From contig NZ_VCHQ01000024.1 of assembly GCF_005860775.1 (NCBI RefSeq), positions 186,001-250,000 of the forward strand: a stretch of DNA of 64,000 bases, written 5' to 3'. The first letter of the stretch is position 1. Every line of letters begins with the position of its first letter. A program made the position numbers and the translations under genes. Of this stretch, positions 1 through 11,464 are shown piece after piece. The notes under the pieces were generated by a model. It was not told the DNA's origin and did no database searches. It was given only the letters and a program-made list of their open reading frames with translations. This DNA comes from Klebsiella indica. Its GTDB lineage: Bacteria; Pseudomonadota; Gammaproteobacteria; Enterobacterales; Enterobacteriaceae.

Positions 1-703
1 GTGCAACCAGGCCCGCTTTCGCGCCTAACTCGATAGCCATATTGCACAGGGTCATGCGGCCTTCCATGCTTAAATCACGAATGGCTTCGCCGCAGAATTC
101 CACAACGTAACCGGTGCCGCCAGCGCTGCCGGTTTTACCGATGATCGCCAGGACGATGTCTTTGGCGGTGATGCCCGGCGCGGCTTTACCCATGACTTCG
201 ATCTTCATGGTTTTAGCACGCCCTTGCTTCAACGTCTGGGTCGCCAGCACGTGTTCAACCTCGGATGTACCGATACCGAAGGCCAGCGCGCCGAATGCGC
301 CATGCGTCGCCGTGTGGGAGTCGCCGCAGACAATGGTCATCCCAGGCAGCGTCACGCCCTGTTCCGGGCCCATGACATGAACAATCCCCTGGTACGGGTG
401 ATTCAGGTCATACAGTTCGACGCCAAACTCTTTGCAGTTTTTAATCAGTTCCTGCATCTGGATGCGTGCCATTTCGCCGGAGGCATTAATGTCTTTGGTC
501 TGCGTCGAAACGTTGTGATCCATCGTGGCGAAAGTTTTGCCTGGCTGGCGCACCGGGCGGTTGTGAACGCGCAGGCCATCGAAGGCTTGCGGTGACGTCA
601 CTTCATGCACCAGATGACGGTCGATATACAGCAGCGGAGTTTCGTCAGGCGCCTCATAAACCACATGAGCATCAAACAATTTTTCGTATAACGTCTTCGC
701 CAT
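1..703 (-). CDS. leuC: 3-isopropylmalate dehydratase large subunit, 5' part (cut by window edge)
   Basis: Large subunit of isopropylmalate isomerase, an aconitase-family [4Fe-4S] enzyme that with LeuD converts 2- to 3-isopropylmalate in leucine synthesis (cytoplasm). The start is an ATG at 703 (protein begins [15 protein letters not shown]), and about 234 codons are present before the window ends. The visible N-terminal half includes [14 protein letters not shown] and [18 protein letters not shown], typical of the family. The C-terminal part and leuD lie outside. Only 2 nt separate it from the leuB stop, so it is cotranscribed and probably translationally coupled with leuB. Function is inferred from family resemblance and operon position. 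Confidence 0.97.
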   Translation of the reverse strand, partial: MAKTLYEKLFDAHVVYEAPDETPLLYIDRHLVHEVTSPQAFDGLRVHNRPVRQPGKTFATMDHNVSTQTKDINASGEMARIQMQELIKNCKEFGVELYDLNHPYQGIVHVMGPEQGVTLPGMTIVCGDSHTATHGAFGALAFGIGTSEVEHVLATQTLKQGRAKTMKIEVMGKAAPGITAKDIVLAIIGKTGSAGGTGYVVEFCGEAIRDLSMEGRMTLCNMAIELGAKAGLVA

Positions 704-705
704 GA

Positions 706-3368
<2,663 letters not shown>

Positions 3369-3410
3369 GGTTTAGATCCTTGGTCTGTGTCCTGGCGCCT
3401 TGCTCGCGAG

Positions 3411-3440
3411 CATAAAAAAACCCGCGCATTGGCGCGGGTT
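3411..3440 (-). terminator. leu operon attenuator terminator
   Basis: A 7-bp G+C stem (CCCGCGC at 3421-3427 with GCGCGGG at 3432-3438, loop ATTG) is followed on the minus strand by an uninterrupted U run (A7 on the plus strand at 3414-3420). It lies between leuL and leuA, where the leu attenuator terminator is known in Salmonella and E. coli. By that model, stalling at the leuL Leu codons prevents the hairpin from forming. Confidence 0.93.
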
Positions 3441-3463
3441 TTATCGTCTTGCTGGAAGATGAC

Positions 3464-3550
3464 TTAACGATGAACGTCGCCCAACAGCCTACCGCGCAAA
3501 ATGGATGCGTTTAGTAGTAGTAGGCTGAGTAAGCGAATGCTGCGAATCAT
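3464..3550 (-). CDS. leuL: leu operon leader peptide
   Basis: A 28-codon ORF too short for routine gene calling. It reads MIRSIRLLSLLLLNASILRG followed by RLLGDVHR and a TAA stop. Four consecutive rare CTA leucine codons sit at codons 10-13, next to further Leu codons, the signature of leucine-sensing transcription attenuation. It is followed by the attenuator hairpin and then leuA, and preceded by the leu promoter. Its role is to make leuABCD transcription depend on charged tRNA-Leu. Confidence 0.95.
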   Translation of the reverse strand: MIRSIRLLSLLLLNASILRGRLLGDVHR

Positions 3551-3585
3551 TACGTCATGCTCCAGATGAAATCGTTATGCCTTTA

Positions 3586-3614
3586 GAGTTACTGGATATG
3601 GCTTTTGATGTCAA
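3586..3614 (-). promoter_or_regulatory. leu operon promoter
   Basis: On the minus strand a perfect -35 TTGACA (plus-strand 3609-3614) is spaced 17 bp from TAACTC (plus-strand 3586-3591). It lies about 35 bp upstream of the leuL start. The arrangement resembles the known E. coli/Salmonella leu promoter. Confidence 0.85.
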
Positions 3615-4303
3615 CCCCCGAGAGAAGAAAACGGCTTTTTACCAAAAAGAGTCGTCAGCGTATTATGCTGGCGACTGCGCTTTTTTTACGACGATCGTTT
3701 TGTGCTATCAGCCGGGCCGCTTGCTGAGTGACTTTGATATCGTGATGTAGAGGGATCTTCAATTAAGCTCCGGGTCCATCAGGTAACGATATCTGTATAG
3801 CCATTTGTTTTACGGCTGTTATTTATGTGTGGGTTGGGTGTTGTGAATGATAATGATATGTAAATTAAAAAGGGGTAAACATATCGTATAATAAAACCCA
3901 TGTCGTGGTTAGCGTTATCTGTTTTTATTCATTTTTAGAACCTATCCCACCAGGCGTTATTGGCGCCGACAGTTTGAACACGGCCAGCGCGGAAGAACCG
4001 GAGCGTACACGTAGTACGTGAGGATTCTGAGCACTGCCCAGGTTCAAAATGACAAGCAAAATAGCCCTAATGGGATAGGCTCTTAATCTTTATGTGACAC
4101 TTAATACTAGCAAATAAAAGATAGAGATTTATTGAATACAGATGCTGTCAAATTGTTCGATTTCTGTCGGTATTCATAATCTTGATATATTCCTAAAATC
4201 GATTCCGACCCTTTTGTCAGTGTCATATGCATGATAAATGATATTCTCTGAATTAATTAATGTATTTCGGTAAAAGGATTTTAGTGTAACAGGGGAGTTA
4301 GAT
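3615..4303. other. leuL-leuO divergent intergenic region
   Basis: About 0.7 kb upstream of both the leu promoter and leuO, AT-rich outside the repeat at 3937-4083. No credible ORF is seen. AT tracts around 3840-3900 and 4090-4290 would suit H-NS and LeuO binding, as is known for leuO in enteric bacteria, but I cannot assign exact sites or the leuO promoter. Confidence 0.6.
3937..4083 (-). repeat. 147-bp MITE-like repeat, copy A
   Basis: Terminal inverted repeats of about 18 bp (AGAACCTATCCCACCAGG against the reverse complement of the right end, AGAGCCTATCCCATTAGG; 15 of 18 match) bound a non-coding element. It has an internal palindrome CGTAC-N5-GTACG at 4004-4018. A second copy in opposite orientation lies at 55333-55479, and by my alignment they differ at 4 of 147 positions. 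Both ends abut TA-containing sequence, as expected for a TA-targeting element, but a target duplication is not proven. It encodes no transposase. I believe related repeats occur in other enterobacteria but cannot name the family with certainty. Confidence 0.85.
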
Positions 4304-5254
4304 ATGTTAAATAAAGGTACTGAATATAAATCTGTTTCTGAGGGAGAAAACAAAAAACCTCAGTTACGCATGGTGGATCTCAATCTGTTGACCGTATTTG
4401 ATGCGGTAATGCAGGAACAAAATATTACGCGTGCGGCGCATTCTCTGGGGATGTCGCAGCCAGCGGTCAGTAATGCCGTATCGCGTCTGAAAGTGATGTT
4501 TAATGATGAGCTGTTTGTTCGTTATGGGCGCGGCATTCAGCCAACAGCAAGGGCTTTTCAGCTATTTGGAGCCGTTCGTCAGGCATTGCAGCTGGTACAA
4601 AATGAATTACCCGGCTCTGGCTTTGAGCCACTCAGCAGCGAGCGGGTATTTAATTTATGCGTTTGCAGTCCGCTGGATAACTACCTGACTTCAGTTATCT
4701 TTAATAAAGTAGCTGAGATTGCGCCGAACATTCATTTAGTTTTTAAATCTGCCTTGAATAAGAATACTGAGCATCAATTACGTTATCAGGAAATCGAATT
4801 TGTTATTGGTTATGAAGAGTTTCGTCGTCCTGAGTTTGCCTGTGTCCCCTTATTTAAAGATGAAATGGTGATGGTGGCGAGTCGGAAACATCCACGAATT
4901 TTCGGGCCGTTGGCGGGGAGTGATATTTATCAGGAAGAGCACGCCGTCGTCGCGCTTGATAGTTATGCATCATTTAGTCAGCCATGGTATGACACGGTTG
5001 ATAAACAATCCCGTATTGCTTATCAAGGTAATGCGATGATAAGTGTATTAAATGTGGTTGCCAAAACCAACATGGTTGCTATTGCGCCACGCTGGCTGGC
5101 GGGTGAATTCGCCGATAAGCTGGACCTAAAAATATTGCCTCTACCGCTGAAAGTGAATAGCCGGACTTGCTATCTTTCCTGGCATGAAGCGGCCGGGCGT
5201 GATAAAGGTCATCAATGGATGGAAGAACTGCTGGTGAGTATTTGCCAACGTTAA
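4304..5254 (+). CDS. leuO: LysR-type transcriptional regulator LeuO
   Basis: Global LysR-family regulator that counteracts H-NS silencing in enteric bacteria. Length is 316 residues. After a variable N-terminal arm of about 20 residues comes the conserved [20 protein letters not shown], then the winged HTH ([20 protein letters not shown], about residues 45-65). The C-terminal effector domain ends in a near-invariant stretch ([20 protein letters not shown]). The arm ([18 protein letters not shown]) and parts of the effector domain differ from E. coli LeuO as I remember it. The gene stands alone between the divergent leu operon and ilvIH. Confidence 0.95.
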   Translation: MLNKGTEYKSVSEGENKKPQLRMVDLNLLTVFDAVMQEQNITRAAHSLGMSQPAVSNAVSRLKVMFNDELFVRYGRGIQPTARAFQLFGAVRQALQLVQNELPGSGFEPLSSERVFNLCVCSPLDNYLTSVIFNKVAEIAPNIHLVFKSALNKNTEHQLRYQEIEFVIGYEEFRRPEFACVPLFKDEMVMVASRKHPRIFGPLAGSDIYQEEHAVVALDSYASFSQPWYDTVDKQSRIAYQGNAMISVLNVVAKTNMVAIAPRWLAGEFADKLDLKILPLPLKVNSRTCYLSWHEAAGRDKGHQWMEELLVSICQR

Positions 5255-5642
5255 CAGCGTGTACAAAGGGGGGCCTCGGCTCCTTCTTTGTGTGATAAAA
5301 ATCACAAAATGCAGCATTTTATGCTGTTTGCATTTATCACATGCTCTCTGTATCAGATAAAAAATGGATGATTTCCTGTAGTTAGTTATTTTCTCCGAGC
5401 ATTGGCTATCATATTTTCTTATATCTGAAGTTTTTCACCGTCTTTTGCTCCGGATTCTATCTTTTCTTCTTTTTATGCGTCTCTTGCGCCGACGGTCACC
5501 AATTGCCTGCCCGTTAGTGAGCAGTTATGGTAACGCCATGCAGTCTATTCACCTCAATGCGGAGCCGTTGTGCTCCGTCTTGTGCGAGCGCGCGGAAATC
5601 GGATTCCGCTGTCGTTAAAAACAATAAGCCGGGAGGCAAATC
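5255..5642 (+). other. leuO-ilvI intergenic region
   Basis: The 388-bp gap contains the ilvIH control region. In E. coli this promoter is activated by Lrp at several upstream AT-rich sites. The stretch 5350-5480 here is suitably AT-rich, but I cannot assign Lrp sites by eye. A long imperfect palindrome with a perfect CRP-type core lies at 5291-5342, and a 26-codon ORF at 5538-5618. No clear rho-independent terminator for leuO is visible. Confidence 0.6.
5291..5306. promoter_or_regulatory. CRP-type palindrome downstream of leuO
   Basis: TGTGATAAAAATCACA matches the CRP consensus TGTGA-N6-TCACA at all ten specified positions. It forms the left arm of a longer imperfect palindrome running to about 5342. 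It is 37 bp past the leuO stop and about 340 bp before ilvI. The match is seen directly; the function is unknown. Confidence 0.5.
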
Positions 5643-7367
5643 ATGGAGATGTTGTCAGGAGCCGAGATGGTCGTCCAGTCGCTGGTCGATCAGGGCGTCA
5701 AGCAAGTGTTCGGTTATCCCGGGGGCGCAGTCCTCGATATCTATGATGCGTTACACACCCTTGGTGGCATCGATCACATTCTGGTTCGCCATGAGCAGGC
5801 TGCCGTGCATATGGCCGATGGCCTTGCTCGTGCGACGGGCGAAGTTGGCGTTGTGCTGGTCACGTCCGGCCCCGGGGCAACGAACGCGATTACCGGTATT
5901 GCGACGGCCTATATGGACTCCATTCCGCTGGTGATCCTGTCCGGGCAGGTGGCAACGTCATTAATCGGCTACGATGCTTTCCAGGAGTGTGACATGGTAG
6001 GGATCTCCCGACCGGTGGTGAAACACAGTTTCCTGGTGAAGCAAACTGAGGATATTCCCGGCGTGCTGAAAAAAGCCTTCTGGCTGGCGGCCAGCGGGCG
6101 TCCTGGCCCGGTTGTCGTCGATTTACCGAAAGATATTCTGAACCCGGCTAAAAAACTGCCTTATAGCTGGCCGGACACGGTTAGCATGCGCTCTTATAAC
6201 CCGACGACGATGGGCCATAAAGGGCAGATCAAACGTGCGCTGCAAACGCTGATGACGGCAAAAAAACCGGTGGTTTATGTCGGCGGTGGCGCGATTAACG
6301 CGCAATGCGAATCCCCGTTATACACGCTGGTTGAGAAGTTGAAGCTGCCGGTGGTTTCTTCGCTGATGGGGCTGGGGGCTTTTCCTGCATCGCACCAGCA
6401 GGCATTAGGGATGCTGGGCATGCATGGCACTTATGAAGCTAATATGACCATGCACCATTCCGACGTGATTTTCGCCGTCGGCGTGCGCTTTGACGATCGT
6501 ACGACGAACAATCTGGCAAAATACTGTCCGAACGCCACGGTGCTGCATATTGATATTGATCCCACGTCTATTTCAAAAACCGTGTCTGCTGATGTGCCTA
6601 TCGTGGGCGATGCCCGTCTGGTGCTGGAACAAATGCTGGAGTTGCTCGCATCTGATGACTCTCAGCAGCCGCTGGATGACATCCGTGACTGGTGGCGGCA
6701 GATTGAACAGTGGCGTGCGCGCCATTGCCTGAAATACGACACGCAAAGCGACAAGATTAAGCCGCAGGCGGTGATTGAAACGATCTGGCGTCTGACCAAC
6801 GGCGATGCGTATGTCGCGTCCGATGTCGGCCAGCATCAGATGTTCGCCGCACTCTATTATCCTTTCGATAAACCGAGGCGCTGGATTAATTCCGGTGGCC
6901 TGGGCACGATGGGATTCGGTTTGCCTGCCGCCCTTGGCGTCAAAATGGCGCTGCCGGACGAAATGGTTATCTGTGTGACCGGCGATGGCAGTATCCAGAT
7001 GAATATTCAGGAACTCTCTACCGCGCTGCAATACGAATTGCCGGTACTGGTTCTGAATCTGAACAACCGCTATCTCGGAATGGTTAAACAGTGGCAGGAC
7101 ATGCTCTATTCTGGTCGCCATTCACAATCCTATATGGCGTCGCTGCCCGACTTTGCCCGCGTGGCGGAAGCTTATGGCCATGTCGGGATTCGTATTAGCG
7201 ACCCCCAGGAGCTGGAGGAGAAACTCGCTCAGGCACTGGAACAGGTGCGCAATAACCGTCTGGTTTTCGTTGATGTGGCGGTTGATGGCAGCGAGCATGT
7301 CTATCCGATGCAGATTCGCGGTGGCGGTATGGATGAAATGTGGTTGAGCAAAACGGAGAGGACCTGA
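5643..7367 (+). CDS. ilvI: acetolactate synthase III, large (catalytic) subunit
   Basis: ThDP-dependent catalytic subunit of AHAS III, which condenses pyruvate with pyruvate or 2-oxobutyrate in the first common step of Ile/Val/Leu synthesis. It has 574 residues, as in E. coli. Family features: [15 protein letters not shown] near residue 25, the catalytic Glu region ([12 protein letters not shown], about residues 46-57) and the ThDP/Mg motif [19 protein letters not shown] with a downstream NN. The ATG follows a good Shine-Dalgarno (GGGAGG). ilvH starts 2 nt after its stop, so the subunits are coexpressed. Confidence 0.98.
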   Translation: MEMLSGAEMVVQSLVDQGVKQVFGYPGGAVLDIYDALHTLGGIDHILVRHEQAAVHMADGLARATGEVGVVLVTSGPGATNAITGIATAYMDSIPLVILSGQVATSLIGYDAFQECDMVGISRPVVKHSFLVKQTEDIPGVLKKAFWLAASGRPGPVVVDLPKDILNPAKKLPYSWPDTVSMRSYNPTTMGHKGQIKRALQTLMTAKKPVVYVGGGAINAQCESPLYTLVEKLKLPVVSSLMGLGAFPASHQQALGMLGMHGTYEANMTMHHSDVIFAVGVRFDDRTTNNLAKYCPNATVLHIDIDPTSISKTVSADVPIVGDARLVLEQMLELLASDDSQQPLDDIRDWWRQIEQWRARHCLKYDTQSDKIKPQAVIETIWRLTNGDAYVASDVGQHQMFAALYYPFDKPRRWINSGGLGTMGFGLPAALGVKMALPDEMVICVTGDGSIQMNIQELSTALQYELPVLVLNLNNRYLGMVKQWQDMLYSGRHSQSYMASLPDFARVAEAYGHVGIRISDPQELEEKLAQALEQVRNNRLVFVDVAVDGSEHVYPMQIRGGGMDEMWLSKTERT

Positions 7368-7369
7368 TT

Positions 7370-7861
7370 ATGCGCCGGATATTATCAGTATTACTGGAGA
7401 ACGAATCGGGGGCATTATCCCGTGTAATCGGCCTCTTTTCGCAGCGTGGTTATAATATTGAAAGCCTTACGGTCGCGCCGACCGACGATCCGACGCTTTC
7501 CAGAATGACAATTCAGACCGTCGGCGATGAGAAAGTGATTGAGCAGATAGAAAAGCAACTGCACAAGCTGGTGGACGTCTTACGCGTTAACGAGCTTGGC
7601 CAGGGCGCGCATGTTGAGCGTGAAATTATGCTGGTGAAAGTGCAGGCCAGCGGTTACGGACGTGACGAGGTGAAGCGTAATACGGAAATTTTCCGTGGGC
7701 AGATTATCGATGTGACGCCCTCTATCTATACCGTGCAACTGGCCGGAACCAGCGACAAGCTGGATGCGTTTTTGGCTTCTTTGCGTGATGTCGCACGAAT
7801 TGTCGAAGTGGCCCGCTCGGGGGTCGTTGGATTGTCCCGTGGCGACAAAATCATGCGCTGA
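7370..7861 (+). CDS. ilvH: acetolactate synthase III, small (regulatory) subunit
   Basis: Regulatory subunit that stimulates IlvI and confers valine feedback inhibition. It has 163 residues from the ATG at 7370, supported by the E. coli start and by GGAGAGGA upstream; an in-frame upstream start would extend into ilvI. An N-terminal ACT domain (about residues 1-75) and a C-terminal ALS_ss domain are recognisable. Gly14 and Ser17, positions whose substitution gives valine resistance in E. coli, are both present, so a valine-sensitive enzyme is expected. A terminator follows. Confidence 0.98.
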   Translation: MRRILSVLLENESGALSRVIGLFSQRGYNIESLTVAPTDDPTLSRMTIQTVGDEKVIEQIEKQLHKLVDVLRVNELGQGAHVEREIMLVKVQASGYGRDEVKRNTEIFRGQIIDVTPSIYTVQLAGTSDKLDAFLASLRDVARIVEVARSGVVGLSRGDKIMR

Positions 7862-7880
7862 TCCCCTGAAATTGATGTAA

Positions 7881-7915
7881 AAATAGCCCGGCACAGCTTG
7901 TCGGGCTATTTTTTT
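7881..7915 (+). terminator. rho-independent terminator of ilvIH
   Basis: A 10-bp stem (AAATAGCCCG at 7881-7890 with CGGGCTATTT at 7902-7911) ends in a run of seven T. It begins 20 nt after the ilvH stop. Confidence 0.93.
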
Positions 7916-7947
7916 GCGAAATCGGTGGGAACTGTAGACTAAAGCGG

Positions 7948-7976
7948 TTGCTGTGCTAACTTTTCTGCGTTTAGAT
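7948..7976 (+). promoter_or_regulatory. candidate cra promoter
   Basis: TTGCTG (7948-7953) and TTAGAT (7971-7976) with a 17-bp spacer lie downstream of the ilvH terminator and 65 bp before the cra start. Inferred from hexamer resemblance only. Confidence 0.4.
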
Positions 7977-8041
7977 GTTATAAAAATGAAGCCATACCTG
8001 AAGAATGGTTATGTTTTGTACTTATTACCCAAGGGGCAATT

Positions 8042-9046
8042 GTGAAACTGGATGAAATCGCCCGGCTGGCCGGTGTCTCGCGAACCACCGCCAGCTATGT
8101 GATTAATGGTAAAGCGAAGCAGTATCGCGTTAGCGATAAGACTGTTGAAAAGGTGATGGCGGTTGTTCGTGAGCATAACTATCATCCGAATGCGGTCGCT
8201 GCCGGCTTGCGTGCAGGACGTACGCGCTCTATTGGTCTGGTTATTCCGGATCTGGAGAACACCAGCTATACGCGTATCGCCAATTACCTGGAGCGCCAGG
8301 CGCGTCAGCGTGGTTATCAACTGCTCATTGCCTGTTCCGAGGATCAACCGGATAACGAGATGCGCTGTATTGAGCATCTGCTGCAGCGCCAGGTCGATGC
8401 GATTATCGTCTCCACTTCGTTACCGCCTGAGCATCCGTTCTACCAGCGCTGGGCCAACGATTCGTTCCCGATTGTTGCCCTTGACCGCGCGCTCGATCGC
8501 GAACACTTTACCAGTGTCGTTGGCGCCGATCAGGATGACGCTGAAATGCTCGCGGCGGAATTACGCAAATTTCCGGCGGAAACGGTACTGTATCTTGGCG
8601 CATTGCCGGAGCTTTCGGTGAGCTTCCTGCGTGAGCAGGGATTTCGTACCGCGTGGAAGGACGATCCACGAGAGGTGCATTTCCTCTATGCAAACAGTTA
8701 CGAACGTGAAGCGGCGGCGCAACTGTTCGAAAAGTGGCTGGAGACCCATCCTATGCCACAGGCGCTGTTTACGACTTCGTTTCCGCTGCTGCAGGGCGTA
8801 ATGGATGTTGCGCTGCGCCGGGAAGGGAAATTGCCTTCTGAGCTGGCGATTGCCACTTTTGGCGATAATGAACTGCTGGATTTTCTCCAGTGTCCGGTGT
8901 TAGCCGTTGCTCAGCGCCATCGCGATGTTGCGGAACGCGTTCTGGAGATCGTGCTGGCCAGCCTGGATGAACCCCGTAAACCGAAACCGGGCTTGAGCCG
9001 TATCCGGCGTAATTTGTATCGTCGCGGCACGCTAAACCGCCGCTGA
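8042..9046 (+). CDS. cra: catabolite repressor/activator Cra (FruR)
   Basis: LacI/GalR-family regulator of carbon flow between glycolysis and gluconeogenesis; the fructose phosphates that relieve DNA binding are known for the family. Length is 334 residues. The N-terminal HTH is [20 protein letters not shown], followed by the hinge and the two-lobed periplasmic-binding-protein-like core. The start is a GTG preceded by AAGGGG (8031-8036), as in E. coli. It is monocistronic, between the ilvH terminator and a 0.6-kb spacer before mraZ. Confidence 0.98.
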   Translation: MKLDEIARLAGVSRTTASYVINGKAKQYRVSDKTVEKVMAVVREHNYHPNAVAAGLRAGRTRSIGLVIPDLENTSYTRIANYLERQARQRGYQLLIACSEDQPDNEMRCIEHLLQRQVDAIIVSTSLPPEHPFYQRWANDSFPIVALDRALDREHFTSVVGADQDDAEMLAAELRKFPAETVLYLGALPELSVSFLREQGFRTAWKDDPREVHFLYANSYEREAAAQLFEKWLETHPMPQALFTTSFPLLQGVMDVALRREGKLPSELAIATFGDNELLDFLQCPVLAVAQRHRDVAERVLEIVLASLDEPRKPKPGLSRIRRNLYRRGTLNRR

Positions 9047-9605
9047 GCATTTGCGCTAATAGGTTACCAGGATTATGCGTAAAGCGTTCGCCAGACCGAT
9101 GCGCGTCTGGCGATAATTCGGATGAATGGTGTAAAAATGGCAGGGTGAAGCATCTTTCAGATAAATCCTTAATCTTTCTGCCACCTTTTTTAATTTTATT
9201 CTTACGGCCAATTATTTTGCGCTTTTATTACTCGCTAAATGGATTGGCTAAACTGTTTGTATTATTTTGTTACACTCAATCGGCGCGTTGCTGAATTAAT
9301 CCTCGTTTTCTCACTATTATGCTGGCCACGAACCCTGCCTCACGCTGTAAAAGGCCCTCTCAGGCGCTAACTGATGCTGTTAACCCGCATCAGAATGACC
9401 TAAAATGCCGCTCGCGTCGCAAACTGACACTTTAATATTTTCCTGCCGAAGATATTTTGCAGCTTTTAACTGTTACACGTTTGTTGGTTATTTTCTTACC
9501 GATATTCATAGCGTTAATTTGCCTCGTTTGTTGGTTGATTTTTCGTCAGGGCGAATATCGGCTGTAAATAATGGGTTTTTAGGCTCCGTTGGTATTCGTG
9601 CTAGC

Positions 9606-9635
9606 TTGACAAGCTTTTCCTCCGCTCCGTAAACT
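9606..9635 (+). promoter_or_regulatory. Pmra promoter of the division/cell-wall cluster
   Basis: A perfect -35 TTGACA (9606-9611) with TAAACT (9630-9635) at 18-bp spacing, as known for E. coli Pmra. It lies 51 bp upstream of mraZ and directly upstream of the MraZ boxes. It is expected to drive the first half of the cluster. Confidence 0.88.
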
Positions 9636-9643
9636 CCTTCTTG

Positions 9644-9668
9644 TGGGAATTTGTGGGATAAAGTGGCG
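9644..9668 (+). promoter_or_regulatory. MraZ operator (three boxes)
   Basis: Three boxes in direct repeat at exact 10-bp period: TGGGA at 9644 and 9654, then TGGCG at 9664. They lie between Pmra and the mraZ start. MraZ is known to bind such TGGGN repeats and repress its own operon. The third box is degenerate. Confidence 0.85.
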
Positions 9669-9686
9669 AAAAGAGGTGAGGCTGGC

Positions 9687-10145
9687 ATGTTCCGTGGGGC
9701 AACGTTAGTCAATCTCGACAGTAAAGGCCGTATGGCTATCCCGACGCGCTATCGCGACGGGCTGATCGAGGGCGCTTCCGGTCAACTGGTATGTACCATT
9801 GACCTCCATCACCCATGCCTGCTGCTTTACCCCTTGCCTGAATGGGAAATCATCGAGCAAAAATTGTCGCGTTTATCGAGCATGAATCCCGCTGAGCGGC
9901 GCGTACAGCGTCTGCTTCTGGGGCATGCCAGCGAATGTCAGATGGATAACGCCGGGCGCCTGTTGATAGCGCCGGTGCTGCGGCAACATGCCGGGCTGAC
10001 AAAAGAAGTGATGCTGGTCGGGCAGTTCAACAAGTTTGAACTGTGGGACGAAACGACCTGGTATCAACGGGTCAAGGAAGATATTGACGCTGAGCAGTCC
10101 GCTTCCGGGGAACTGTCGGAGCGCCTGCAGGATTTGTCTTTGTAA
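9687..10145 (+). CDS. mraZ: transcriptional regulator MraZ
   Basis: AbrB-like DNA-binding protein that represses the mra/dcw promoter. It has 152 residues from the ATG at 9687, chosen by homology; the ORF runs further upstream through the operator. Two SpoVT-AbrB half-domains each carry the DxxxR signature (DSKGR near residue 10, DNAGR near residue 88). It is the first gene of the cluster; rsmH starts immediately after its stop. Confidence 0.97.
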   Translation: MFRGATLVNLDSKGRMAIPTRYRDGLIEGASGQLVCTIDLHHPCLLLYPLPEWEIIEQKLSRLSSMNPAERRVQRLLLGHASECQMDNAGRLLIAPVLRQHAGLTKEVMLVGQFNKFELWDETTWYQRVKEDIDAEQSASGELSERLQDLSL

Positions 10146-11087
10146 ATGATGGAAAATTTTAAACATACTACGGTCCTTCTGGATGAAGCCGTCAATGGTC
10201 TGAATATTCGTCCGAACGGTATCTACATTGATGGCACTTTTGGACGCGGTGGTCACTCGCGTCTGATTCTCTCCCGGCTGGGAGCGGAAGGACGCCTGCT
10301 GGCAATCGATCGTGACCCGCAGGCTATTGCCGTGGCAAAAACCATTGATGATCCTCGTTTTTCCATCGTTCATGGTCCTTTTTCACTGCTGGCTGACTAT
10401 GTTGGCGAGCGCAATCTTACCGGTAAGATCGACGGTATTTTGCTCGATCTTGGCGTCTCATCACCGCAACTGGATGATGCGGAACGTGGTTTTTCGTTTA
10501 TGCGCGATGGCCCGCTGGATATGCGTATGGATCCGACTCGCGGCCAGTCAGCCGCTGAGTGGTTACAAACCGCCGATGAAGCCGATATCGCCTGGGTGAT
10601 AAAAACCTTTGGCGAAGAGCGTTTTGGCAAACGCATTGCGCGTGCGATTGTCGAGCGTAACCGTATTGAGCCGATGACGCGAACCAAAGAACTGGCGGAA
10701 GTGGTGGCGGCGGCAACGCCGGTAAAAGACAAATTCAAACATCCCGCGACCCGTACCTTCCAGGCGGTGCGCATTTGGGTGAACAGTGAACTGGAGGAGA
10801 TAGAGCAGGCGCTAAAAAGCTCGCTCAGCGTGCTGGCCCCGGGAGGGCGGCTTTCCATCATCAGTTTCCACTCGCTGGAAGACCGTATTGTGAAGCGTTT
10901 TATGCGTGAGCAAAGCCGCGGTCCGCAGGTTCCCGCGGGGTTGCCGATGACGGAAGAGCAGCTCAAAAAACTGGGCGGCCGTGAGCTAAGAGCATTAGGC
11001 AAGTTGATGCCGGGCGAAGAAGAAGTGGCGGAAAATCCACGGGCCCGTAGTTCAGTGCTGCGTATTGCAGAGAGGACGAACGCATGA
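10146..11087 (+). CDS. rsmH: 16S rRNA m4C1402 methyltransferase
   Basis: SAM-dependent N4-methyltransferase that modifies C1402 in the 16S rRNA P site (formerly MraW). Length is 313 residues. The SAM site is seen at [16 protein letters not shown] (about residues 27-42), with [12 protein letters not shown] and the C-terminal [15 protein letters not shown]. The MM start (ATGATG) directly follows the mraZ stop, and the gene overlaps ftsL by ATGA. Confidence 0.98.
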   Translation: MMENFKHTTVLLDEAVNGLNIRPNGIYIDGTFGRGGHSRLILSRLGAEGRLLAIDRDPQAIAVAKTIDDPRFSIVHGPFSLLADYVGERNLTGKIDGILLDLGVSSPQLDDAERGFSFMRDGPLDMRMDPTRGQSAAEWLQTADEADIAWVIKTFGEERFGKRIARAIVERNRIEPMTRTKELAEVVAAATPVKDKFKHPATRTFQAVRIWVNSELEEIEQALKSSLSVLAPGGRLSIISFHSLEDRIVKRFMREQSRGPQVPAGLPMTEEQLKKLGGRELRALGKLMPGEEEVAENPRARSSVLRIAERTNA

Positions 11088-11449
11088 TCGGCAGAGTGAC
11101 AGAAGCCCTCAGTAAGGTTAAAGGATCGATAGGAAGCAACGAGCGCCATGCTTTGCCTGGCGTGATCGGAGACGATCTTCTGCGGTTTGGGAAACTGCCA
11201 CTCTGCCTGTTCATTTGCATCATTATCACGGCGATTACGGTGGTGACGACGGCGCATCATACGCGCCTGTTAACTGCGCAGCGCGAACAGCTGGTTCTGG
11301 AGCGTGATGCGCTGGATATTGAATGGCGCAACCTGATCCTTGAAGAGAACGCGCTGGGCGATCACAGCCGGGTTGAGCGGATTGCGACGGAGAAATTACA
11401 TATGCAACACGTCGATCCATCACAAGAAAATATCGTTGTACAGAAATAA
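11084..11449 (+). CDS. ftsL: cell division protein FtsL
   Basis: Small bitopic divisome protein, partner of FtsB and FtsQ. It has 121 residues: a cytoplasmic N-terminus of about 35 residues, one transmembrane segment ([18 protein letters not shown], about residues 38-56), then a periplasmic coiled-coil region ([18 protein letters not shown]). It is coupled to rsmH by an ATGA overlap and followed by ftsI after 15 nt. Confidence 0.97.
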   Translation: MIGRVTEALSKVKGSIGSNERHALPGVIGDDLLRFGKLPLCLFICIIITAITVVTTAHHTRLLTAQREQLVLERDALDIEWRNLILEENALGDHSRVERIATEKLHMQHVDPSQENIVVQK

Positions 11450-11464
11450 GGATTATTGCGACGC

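Larger units (their letters stand above)
9047..9686 (+). other. cra-mraZ intergenic region
   Basis: The 640-bp spacer has no convincing ORF. A stem-loop at 9089-9112 (CGCCAGAC/GTCTGGCG, no following T run) may mark the end of the cra transcript. From about 9140 it is AT-rich and may form an upstream control region. The mra promoter and MraZ boxes occupy 9606-9668. Confidence 0.6.

Noticed and set aside
7891-7941. Equivalent of the E. coli fruL leader peptide before cra
   Set aside because: Only a short matching tail (FFAKSVGT in one frame) remains after the ilvH terminator, with no ATG or ribosome-binding site upstream in that frame. I do not call it a gene.
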